A DNA stretch of 6,862 bases from assembly GCA_005772945.1 (NCBI GenBank), contig SXIE01000322.1:1-6862 (forward strand), read 5' to 3'. The notes beneath the pieces are model-generated. The model saw nothing but the letters and a program-made list of their open reading frames with translations. It was not told the origin of the DNA and did no database searches. Below, piece after piece: positions 1-5,336 of this stretch. Source of the stretch: Pseudomonadota bacterium. Its GTDB lineage: Bacteria; Myxococcota; UBA9042; PHBI01. The translations under genes were made by a program, and so were the position numbers. Position 1 is the stretch's first letter. Each line of letters begins with the position of its first letter.

Positions 1-36
1 CCGAGCCCGAGTCCGAGACCGAGCCCGAGTCCGAGT
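1..36. repeat. Hexanucleotide tandem repeat CCGAGN, six copies at the window edge
   Basis: Bases 1-36 are six consecutive hexamers CCGAGN, with the last base in order C, T, A, C, T, T. On the minus strand each unit encodes X-Ser, where X is Gly, Asp or Val, giving the linker of the partial lipoprotein. Variation falls on the middle base of the X codon, while TCG (Ser) never changes. The tract probably continues past base 1, so copy number is unknown. Confidence 0.85.
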
Positions 37-130
37 CCCCGCGTTCCTTCTCGTCGGTACACGCCGCGGTCGCGACGACGACGCTGACCACGGCGACAGA
101 CACGGCCGACGGCAGAAGCTTGAAACGCAT
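1..130 (-). CDS. Partial lipoprotein with Asp/Ser/Gly repeat linker (N-terminus only)
   Basis: Reading leftward from the ATG at 130-128 gives 43 open codons that run off the window edge. The peptide begins MRFKLLPSAVSVAVVSVVVA, a Lys/Arg n-region followed by a hydrophobic core. It then has TAAC, which fits a relaxed lipobox with Cys24 as the lipidated residue. After the cysteine comes TDEKERG and then DSDSGSVSDSGS. This is the usual layout of a bacterial surface lipoprotein: signal peptide II, then a flexible low-complexity linker, with the functional domain missing beyond the edge. The start is supported by GGAG at 137-140, six bases upstream of the ATG. Ser/Asp/Gly linkers of this kind are common in myxobacterial lipoproteins (general knowledge). 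The function cannot be told. The lipobox has Thr rather than Leu at -3, so it is not perfect. Confidence 0.75.
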   Translation of the reverse strand, partial: MRFKLLPSAVSVAVVSVVVATAACTDEKERGDSDSGSVSDSGS

Positions 131-151
131 GGCGGACTCCAAACGCCGGGG

Positions 152-165
152 GGTGAGGAGTCACC
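152..165 (+). repeat. Short inverted repeat GGTGA-GGAG-TCACC
   Basis: A perfect 5-bp inverted repeat (152-156 and 161-165) with a 4-base loop, GGAG. The loop is also a Shine-Dalgarno-like core, and the right arm directly abuts an ATG at 166. If transcribed rightward, the hairpin would display or mask that ribosome site. As DNA it could be a small operator between the divergent genes. A 5-bp stem is short enough to arise by chance. Confidence 0.3.
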
Positions 166-228
166 ATGCGGCGCCGCGCCGGCCTGCGTCAAATCGCCTA
201 CACCCCGGCCAGGGCGCGCCTCCGATAA
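166..228 (+). CDS. Possible 20-residue Arg-rich leader peptide upstream of the Sel1 gene
   Basis: An ATG at 166 is preceded by AGGAG (156-160) with a 5-base spacer, a better ribosome site than the downstream Sel1 gene has. The frame reads MRRRAGLRQIAYTPARARLR and stops at TAA 226-228, 33 bases before the Sel1 start. Seven of the 20 residues are Arg. It could be a leader or upstream ORF affecting translation of the next gene, but Arg-rich short frames are frequent in GC-rich DNA and there is no independent support. No promoter is seen that clearly puts it on the Sel1 transcript. Confidence 0.2.
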   Translation: MRRRAGLRQIAYTPARARLR

Positions 229-261
229 CGCTGTTCGGCCCCTTCGTGGCACCATCGGCCC

Positions 262-1461
262 ATGACCGACCGAAGCCGTCCGTGCGCCATCGCCATCGTC
301 ATCATCATCCTCAGCGGGCTCGCGGCGCGTGCGCATGCCGACGTGCCACCCCAGCGCGCTGATGCGCCGCAAGTGCCGCGCGCCGAGTGGCCCGCCGCCT
401 GCGAGGCGAATGTTGCAGCTGCATGCAACTTTCTCGGCATGGCGCACGACGTCGGCGTCGGCGCCGAGCACGACCCGGCACGCGCCGCCGTCCTGTACCG
501 GAAGGCCTGCGACCTCGGCAGCGGTTGGGGGTGCCACAATCTCGTCGGCACGGTCGAGAGCATGGCGGCCCGGGCCACCCTCCTTCAGAAGGCCTGCAAC
601 CTCGGCTACGCCAAGGCGTGTCATCAGCTCGGCGGGCACCTGGCCCGCGGCGCATTCGGCGCGGCGCAGGTGGCCAACGCGCTCCCGCTCTACCAACGTG
701 GCTGCGACCTCGGTTTCGGGGAGGCCTGCCACGCGCTGGCGCTTCACTACGACGCGGGCGACCTCGGCGTGCGAGACCAGCCCCGCTCGGCCCGGCTCCT
801 CGGGCGCGCCTGCGACCTCGACGCCATGGCGTCGTGCTTCTTGCTCGCCCAGTCGCACCTCGCGGGCAAGGGCCACGTCGCCCGCGACGTGCCGCGCGCG
901 CTCGCGCTCCTCACGAAGGCCTGCGGCACCGCCGCCTTCGCCGACGCCGACATCGACAAGATGCCGTCAGGCGAGGCGTGTCGTCTCCTGGCCGCGCACG
1001 TCGAGCCGGCGCGCGCTCGCGAGCTCCTCGCGCGCGCCTGTCAGTTCGGCGCCGAGGAGGCCTGCTGGGACATGGCCGAGCGATTCGCCTCCGGCAGCGA
1101 CGGGCTCGCGCGCGATGCCCCGCGCAGCCTCTCGTTCTTGCGCCACACGTGCGACCAGCGCGAGGCGCACCTCATCGTGCCGCCGGTCGTCGGGCGCGCG
1201 TGCAACGCCGCCGGTGCGCGCCTCCGGGCCGGCGAGCCGGCGACCGCTGCGGACCTCTTCCGCCGCGCCTGCGAGCTCGAGAACGCCGAGGGCTGCAACA
1301 ACTTGGCGCGCGCCCATACCCTCGGCGAGGGTGTCCCCGCCGACCAGGCCCTCGGCAGCAAGGCCCGCTCCGAGGCCTGTCGCCTCGGGTACAAGCCAGC
1401 CTGCGACTACATCCGCTGCAGCATCACGCTCGGTTGCGTGCCGCGCGATGGACGCCCCTGA
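262..1461 (+). CDS. Exported cysteine-rich Sel1-repeat (Hcp-like) protein
   Basis: The 399-residue product has a signal peptide (hydrophobic residues about 8-22, likely type I cleavage after AHA, between Ala26 and Asp27). The rest is helical repeats of about 30-37 residues marked by paired cysteines. Eight pairs are spaced C-x7-C: 47/55, 83/91, 112/120, 148/156, 184/192, 260/268, 337/345 and 373/381. Two pairs are wider (221/240 and 297/314), and a last pair is at 386/392. Repeat cores such as ACDLGSGWGCHNLV and ACELENAEGCNNLA, with intervening 'ALLY.KAC' helices, match cysteine-rich Sel1-like repeats, the solenoid fold of Helicobacter Hcp proteins, where each pair forms a disulfide. Such solenoids bind proteins or envelope ligands; no catalytic motif is seen. 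The ATG at 262 has only a weak ribosome site but directly precedes a good signal peptide. The 3' end overlaps the convergent neighbour by 38 bp. The fold call is firm; the partner is unknown. Confidence 0.88.
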   Translation: MTDRSRPCAIAIVIIILSGLAARAHADVPPQRADAPQVPRAEWPAACEANVAAACNFLGMAHDVGVGAEHDPARAAVLYRKACDLGSGWGCHNLVGTVESMAARATLLQKACNLGYAKACHQLGGHLARGAFGAAQVANALPLYQRGCDLGFGEACHALALHYDAGDLGVRDQPRSARLLGRACDLDAMASCFLLAQSHLAGKGHVARDVPRALALLTKACGTAAFADADIDKMPSGEACRLLAAHVEPARARELLARACQFGAEEACWDMAERFASGSDGLARDAPRSLSFLRHTCDQREAHLIVPPVVGRACNAAGARLRAGEPATAADLFRRACELENAEGCNNLARAHTLGEGVPADQALGSKARSEACRLGYKPACDYIRCSITLGCVPRDGRP

Positions 1462-2488
1462 GAACCGCGAGCAGCGCCAGGCCGATCGCGCCCCAGCCGA
1501 AGCCCTGCGCACCGCCGCCGCTGCACCCGACGAAGTTCGACGAGCTGACGAACCCGTCGCCGGTGTGGACCGTCACGACCTGCGTGGCCCCGCCGAAGTG
1601 CGCGAAGAGCCGCTTCGTCTTGCTGCCGTCGAAGTGGTAGACGAAGAGGTCGCCGGTGCCGAACTCCTGCATCCCGTCGAGGTCCCATTCCGGGTCGACG
1701 CCGAGCACTGGCGCGCCATCGAGATCGACGCCCTCGGCCAGGACGCGGATCGTGTCGCCTTCGCGCGCGCCGCGCTCGCTCTGGCGCGTCAGGACGAGCC
1801 CCTCGACCGCGCTGTCCGGGACCGCGAGCACGGTGAGGGTGTTGATGGCGACCCCGTCCGCGAGGAGCGTCAGGCGGTGCTCGCCGAGTGACATGGGTTG
1901 GACCGTGAGCCACTCGCGGTTCTCGAACAGGAACGACGTGCGTGGGGTCGCGAAGACGTCGTCGTCGGTCTCGACCGAGAGGACGCCGTTGCCGTGCAGC
2001 TCGACGCCGTCGCGCAAATAGCGGACGAGACAGGTGGTTTCGTGGCCGACCACGACCTGGACGACGGACGGCACGGCCGGGTCGTTGCGCCGCACCATGA
2101 TCGGCCCGTGCGCGAAGAGCGCGATGCGGGTCGGGAGTCCGACCTCGATGTCCCCGACCTGGAGCGAGCGTCCGCCGCGCGTCGCGATGACGCGGGTGCG
2201 GCCAACGCCACTGGCGTGGAACGTGGTCTGGCCGGGCGTGATGGCGAGCGGCGCGAAGACCGCCGGGTCCGCGCTCGTGAGGCGCCACAGGTCGTTCTGG
2301 CCTTCGTCGTCGCGCGCGAAAATACGGACGTCGGTCCCGCGCACGTATGGGGTCTTGAGGGCGCTCGACTGGGGGTCGAAGTCGAGGTGCAGGTCGAGGT
2401 CATCGGCCACGGTGACGGCGGGACTGGGCTCGCAGCCGAGCGCGCCGAGAGCGAAGAGGGCCGGGATGACGGACAGCTTGGGATGCAT
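1424..2488 (-). CDS. Predicted lipoprotein with Ig-like segments and MYXO-CTERM-like sorting tail
   Basis: The 354-residue product starts MHPKLSVIPALFALGALGC, a signal peptide with a lipobox-like ALGC ending at Cys19. The body is beta-rich. Residues about 45-118 and 235-310 resemble bacterial Ig-like (Big-type) domains, for example the stretch LTSADPAVF followed by ASGVGRTRVIATRGG. The C-terminus has GCSGGG (Cys322), a hydrophobic segment at about 331-343, then the basic tail RGVHRAARNRA. That order of Cys, membrane segment and Arg cluster is the MYXO-CTERM signal, processed by myxosortase and associated with surface display in myxobacteria (family knowledge). Only three cysteines exist (19, 153, 322). 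The ATG at 2488-2486 is chosen for the signal peptide and for AAGGAG six bases upstream; the open frame continues far upstream, but that part lies opposite the kinase gene. No enzymatic motif is seen; a structural or adhesive surface role is inferred. Confidence 0.85.
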   Translation of the reverse strand: MHPKLSVIPALFALGALGCEPSPAVTVADDLDLHLDFDPQSSALKTPYVRGTDVRIFARDDEGQNDLWRLTSADPAVFAPLAITPGQTTFHASGVGRTRVIATRGGRSLQVGDIEVGLPTRIALFAHGPIMVRRNDPAVPSVVQVVVGHETTCLVRYLRDGVELHGNGVLSVETDDDVFATPRTSFLFENREWLTVQPMSLGEHRLTLLADGVAINTLTVLAVPDSAVEGLVLTRQSERGAREGDTIRVLAEGVDLDGAPVLGVDPEWDLDGMQEFGTGDLFVYHFDGSKTKRLFAHFGGATQVVTVHTGDGFVSSSNFVGCSGGGAQGFGWGAIGLALLAVLRGVHRAARNRA

Positions 2489-2494
2489 GGCGAA

Positions 2495-2500
2495 CTCCTT
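2495..2500 (-). promoter_or_regulatory. Strong ribosome binding site AAGGAG for the MYXO-CTERM-like lipoprotein
   Basis: On the minus strand AAGGAG lies six bases (TTCGCC) before the ATG at 2488. It fixes the start of the lipoprotein against a frame that otherwise stays open for another 250 codons. It is the best Shine-Dalgarno match among the main genes of the window. Confidence 0.85.
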
Positions 2501-2522
2501 GGACGGAACGTCGCGAGAGGAG

Positions 2523-2538
2523 AGCAAGCCGTGTGCCG
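2523..2538 (-). promoter_or_regulatory. Candidate sigma-54 (-24/-12) promoter of the lipoprotein gene
   Basis: The minus strand reads CGGCACACGGCTTGCT across 2538-2523. It contains GGCAC, five bases, then TTGCT. The invariant GG (-25/-24) and GC (-13/-12) have exactly the canonical spacing, and all the core bases of the sigma-54 consensus (GGCAC, TTGCW) match except the leading T. With -12 at 2524, transcription would start near 2512, giving a leader of about 24 nt that contains the AAGGAG site. Position, orientation and leader length all fit the lipoprotein gene. Sigma-54 promoters with activator proteins are common in myxobacteria (established). No transcript evidence is available. Confidence 0.5.
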
Positions 2539-2614
2539 CCGTCGCGAAGGGACGCGCGCAGCCTTCGGGACGGCTCTGCAGGCGGGCGCCCGGAGGTCTC
2601 GCGGGCCGTGCAGC

Positions 2615-2630
2615 GGCCGCGGGGGCGGCC
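2615..2630. repeat. GC-rich inverted repeat in the divergent promoter region
   Basis: GGCCGC (2615-2620) and GCGGCC (2625-2630) form a perfect 6-bp inverted repeat around GGGG. It sits about 103-118 bp upstream of the start site implied by the sigma-54 element, a distance at which sigma-54 activators often bind. All bases are G or C in a GC-rich region, so chance is a serious alternative. Confidence 0.2.
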
Positions 2631-2713
2631 CGAGCCCCGGCCACTGACTTTCCAGGTTGGACAGTCCGCGCTCCAGTCGGTCGGCGGGGCGTGCACCCAT
2701 CGGCGCGACGGGC

Positions 2714-2735
2714 TATAACCTCGGAAAGGGGGAAG
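2714..2735 (+). promoter_or_regulatory. Possible -10 element and ribosome site of the hybrid kinase gene
   Basis: TATAAC at 2714-2719 resembles a sigma-70 family -10 and stands out in its GC-rich surroundings. No TTGACA-like hexamer lies 15-19 bp upstream (2689-2698 reads GCGTGCACCC). A purine-rich AAAGGGGGAAG at 2725-2735 is the ribosome site, rather far (about 11 bases from GGGGGA) from the ATG at 2745. The ribosome site is likely; the promoter call is weak. Confidence 0.35.
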
Positions 2736-2744
2736 ACCACGACG

Positions 2745-5336
2745 ATGACCGACGCGCAATCCGCGTACGTCCGATCGCGCCTGCGGCGCATCACGCGGCC
2801 CGTCGCGGCGCTGGTGTTATTGTTGGCGCTCCTGTCGCTCAGCGACGCCCTCGGATGGACCAGCGTCTGGGGTGCGGGTGGACATTCGCGCGCGAACGCG
2901 GCGCTGGCGATCGCCGTGGCGGCCCTCGGCATTCTCTCGTGGCGCTCCGGCGGTTCGCGGGCCCGGCGCGGGTTCGTTGTCGGATGCGGGGTATTCGTGG
3001 CGCTCCTTGCGGGCGCGACGCTCTTCGAGTGGGTGTCCGGGCAAGCGCTCGGGATCGACGCGCTGCTCGCGCCCGGCTCTGTCAGCGCGCTGCCGGGCGA
3101 GGTGCGCATGGCGCCGACGACGGCGCTCTGCCTGTTCCTGGCAGGGCTCGTCCTGGCCACGCCGGAGGTCAAGCGGCCGCGCCTCGCGGCCTTGGCGACG
3201 GCCGCGGCCAGCGCGATCGTGTTCATCGTCGCGCTCGCTCTCATCGGGGCCCTCTACGGGGTCGGTTCCGAGCTGGGAGCGGCGCGCTACACGACCGAGA
3301 TGGCGCTCGCGTCGGCCGTGACGTTGCCGCTGCTGAGCCTCGCGCTCCAATCGCTGCGACCCGAGCTGGGGCTCCTCGGGCTGGTGACCGAGCCTGGGCC
3401 GGCGGGGATCCTGACGCGCTGGCTTCTCGTGCCGGCCATGGTCGTGCCGGTCGCGGTCGGCTGGGTCGTGCGCGCGGCCGAGCTCAGCAACCCGCTGAGT
3501 GACGCGCTCACGGCCATCACCCATGTCGTGGTCTTCGTCGCGCTCACGGTCCTCGGCGCACGGGCGGTGCTCCGGCAGGACCGCGCGCGCTTGGCCGCCG
3601 AGCGGGGGCTGAGGGCAGCGAATGACGCGCTCGAGGCTCGCGTCCTGGCGCGCACGGCCGACCTGACGCGCGCCAACGAGGAGCTCGAGCGTGCGCGCGC
3701 CGAGGCGGTGAGCGCGATGCGCGCACGGTCGGACTTCCTGGCGCGGATGAGTCATGAGATCAGGACACCGCTCAATGGCGTCCTCGGGATGATCGCGCTG
3801 ACGAACGACACCGCGCTCACGGACGAGCAGCGCGAGCTGCTTGCGACCGCCGATGCGTCCGCCACCCAGCTCCTGGGGCTGGTCGAGGACATCCTCGATT
3901 TTGCCAAGATCGACGCTGGCAAGCTGCGGCTCGATCGCGCGCCGTTCTCGCTCGAGGACGCGCTCTCGGGCGCGATTCGTGGACTCGCGCAGGGGGCACA
4001 CGCCAAGGGGCTCGCGCTGCGGGTCGACATCGAGCCCGCCGTGCCGGACGCGCTGGTCGGTGATCCGAAGCGCCTGCAGCAGGTCATCATCAACCTCGTC
4101 GCGAATGCGATCCGCTTCACGGAGGCGGGCGAGGTCATCCTTCAGGTGCGCGTCGCGCCGGCGACCTCGGGCGGCGAGATCGCGCTGATCTTCCGCGTGA
4201 TCGACACTGGCATCGGGATCGCGCCCGAGATGCAGGCGAAGATCTTCGAGGCGTTCACGCAGAGCGAGGCCCCGACCGCCCGCAAATATGGCGGTACCGG
4301 GCTCGGGCTCGCCATCTGCTCCGAGCTCACGCATCTCATGGGCGGCACGATCGGGGTCGAGAGCACGCCCGGACACGGCAGCACGTTCACGTTTGCGGCG
4401 CGTTTCGGCGCGGCGTCCGACGCTCCCATGCCCGCCACCGGATCGGCCGCGGGGCTGTCGATGCCGCGACCGGGCGTGCGCGCGGCGCGTTCACTCGAGG
4501 TGCTCGTCGTCGACGACAACGCGATCAACGCGCGCGTCGCGACCGTGGCGCTCGAGCGGCTGGGGCATCGGCTGGTCGTCGCGGGCTCCGGGCGCGAGGC
4601 GCTCGCGCGTCTGGCGCGGGGGGGACTCGATATCGTCCTGATGGACGTGCAGATGCCTGAGATGGACGGGCTCGAGGCGACGCGCGCGATCCGCGCCGCC
4701 GAGGCACCGCGCCCCGAGCACCTGGCGATCATCGGCCGCCCGGCGCAGGCGCTGGCGGGGGACGCGGAGCGTTGTTTGGCCGCCGGGATGGATGCGTACC
4801 TTCCCAAGCCGATCGATCTTCCGCGGCTCGCGCGCGTCATCGAGGAGCTGGCGGCGAAGTATCCCGCGACGGCTAGAGCGCAGGCCGTCGCAGAGCCCGC
4901 GCCGCCGGAGTGCATGGGGGGCGAGGGCGAGCCCCCGCTGGCGCGCGCCGAGCTCGTGGCGCGGCTCGGGGATGACGACGCGCTCGCGACCGAGGTCGTG
5001 GCGCTGTTTTTCGCCGAGCTTCCGGCCGCGCGTGCCGCATTGCAGCGGGCGCTGGAGGCGGCGGACCCGGCCGGCGTCACGCGGGCCGCGCACAACTTGC
5101 TCGGCGCCTTGCTCAACGTCGCGGCCGGGCCCGCGGCGCGGGCCGCTCGGACGCTCGAACAGGCCGGCGCGCTCGCGGATGACACGCGGCCGGCGCGGAT
5201 GGATGCCGCCGCGCGCGCACTCGATCTGGAGTTGGACAGGCTGAAGGTCGCGATGGATGCGATGGATACGATAGATGCGCACGCAGGCGCGGCGCTTCGA
5301 CGAGACACCCCTCGCGCACCGGTCGGTGGCCCATGA
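2745..5336 (+). CDS. Membrane hybrid histidine kinase with receiver and HPt domains
   Basis: This 863-residue sensor kinase has about eight TM helices (roughly 19-36, 48-66, 76-97, 124-139, 148-172, 186-204, 224-244, 254-272). A coiled-coil follows at about 275-325, then HisKA with SHEIRTPLNG (phospho-acceptor His337). The HATPase has its N box at Asn454 (NLVANAIRFT), G1 box DTGIGI (Asp487) and G2 box GGTGLGLAI (516-524). The receiver at about 585-700 has Asp590/Asp591, phospho-acceptor Asp634 (LMDVQMPEMDG) and Lys688. An HPt domain at about 735-850 has His783 in AHNLLGALLN. This is the BarA/ArcB-type order H1-D1-H2 for a multistep phosphorelay at the inner membrane. The receiver's switch Thr is Pro666 (IIGRPAQAL where IIALTANAL is expected), and the HPt has Leu786 where Lys is usual. 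The ATG at 2745 precedes the first TM; the frame is open further upstream only as antisense of the lipoprotein. The gene ends in ATGA with its partner. The stimulus is unknown. Confidence 0.93.
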   Translation: MTDAQSAYVRSRLRRITRPVAALVLLLALLSLSDALGWTSVWGAGGHSRANAALAIAVAALGILSWRSGGSRARRGFVVGCGVFVALLAGATLFEWVSGQALGIDALLAPGSVSALPGEVRMAPTTALCLFLAGLVLATPEVKRPRLAALATAAASAIVFIVALALIGALYGVGSELGAARYTTEMALASAVTLPLLSLALQSLRPELGLLGLVTEPGPAGILTRWLLVPAMVVPVAVGWVVRAAELSNPLSDALTAITHVVVFVALTVLGARAVLRQDRARLAAERGLRAANDALEARVLARTADLTRANEELERARAEAVSAMRARSDFLARMSHEIRTPLNGVLGMIALTNDTALTDEQRELLATADASATQLLGLVEDILDFAKIDAGKLRLDRAPFSLEDALSGAIRGLAQGAHAKGLALRVDIEPAVPDALVGDPKRLQQVIINLVANAIRFTEAGEVILQVRVAPATSGGEIALIFRVIDTGIGIAPEMQAKIFEAFTQSEAPTARKYGGTGLGLAICSELTHLMGGTIGVESTPGHGSTFTFAARFGAASDAPMPATGSAAGLSMPRPGVRAARSLEVLVVDDNAINARVATVALERLGHRLVVAGSGREALARLARGGLDIVLMDVQMPEMDGLEATRAIRAAEAPRPEHLAIIGRPAQALAGDAERCLAAGMDAYLPKPIDLPRLARVIEELAAKYPATARAQAVAEPAPPECMGGEGEPPLARAELVARLGDDDALATEVVALFFAELPAARAALQRALEAADPAGVTRAAHNLLGALLNVAAGPAARAARTLEQAGALADDTRPARMDAAARALDLELDRLKVAMDAMDTIDAHAGAALRRDTPRAPVGGP
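5251..5277 (+). repeat. Three imperfect 9-bp tandem repeats near the kinase C-terminus
   Basis: CGATGGATG, CGATGGATA and CGATAGATG follow one another directly. In the kinase frame they span residues 836-845, reading AMDAMDTIDA, right after the HPt helices. They are less GC-rich than their surroundings. Because the unit is 9 bp, copy changes would keep the frame and only alter a tail outside the catalytic domains. Confidence 0.6.
5333..5336 (+). other. ATGA start/stop overlap coupling kinase and response regulator
   Basis: The ATG of the response regulator (5333-5335) overlaps the TGA of the kinase (5334-5336). The bases just upstream (CGGTCGGTGGCCC) contain no clear Shine-Dalgarno core, so re-initiation by ribosomes ending the kinase is the likely entry route. 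This predicts linked expression of the two phosphorelay partners. Confidence 0.85.

Larger units (their letters stand above)
131..261. promoter_or_regulatory. Divergent intergenic region between partial lipoprotein and Sel1 gene
   Basis: This 131-bp gap separates two divergently read genes and should hold both promoters. On the minus strand there is a TTGACG at 192-187 that could be a -35, but no good -10 follows at 17-18 bp. On the plus strand a GATAAC at 224-229 is -10-like, without a matching -35. No sigma-54 type element is visible. Neither promoter can be assigned with confidence. Confidence 0.3.

Noticed and set aside
329..1891. Plus-strand 520-codon frame overlapping the Sel1 and lipoprotein genes
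   Set aside because: It is Arg/Pro/Ser/Ala-rich with no repeat pattern and lies in another frame of the Sel1 gene, whose cysteine periodicity is unmistakable.
1407..2288. Alternative minus-strand frame of 293 codons inside the lipoprotein gene
   Set aside because: It is very Arg-rich, with no signal peptide or domain, and sits in a shifted frame of a well-supported gene.
2034..2744. Upstream extension of the kinase frame to 2034
   Set aside because: It would run through the lipoprotein gene antisense, and its translation has no domain. The ATG at 2745 has a purine-rich ribosome site and precedes the first membrane helix.
2489..3244. Upstream extension of the MYXO-CTERM-like lipoprotein frame to 3244
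   Set aside because: The added 252 residues are disordered and antisense to the kinase. The signal peptide and AAGGAG site place the start at 2488.
2817..4376. Long open frame on the minus strand (519 codons) opposite the kinase N-terminal half
   Set aside because: The product is Arg/Asp/Glu-rich without motifs, and the plus strand encodes TM helices and kinase boxes here.
4731..4745. Possible compensated frameshift or sequencing error behind the GRP substitution in the kinase receiver
   Set aside because: The flanking residues align to the consensus with no length change, and no pair of single-base shifts obviously restores Ala-Leu-Thr. It is kept as a real substitution, though an error cannot be excluded without reads.
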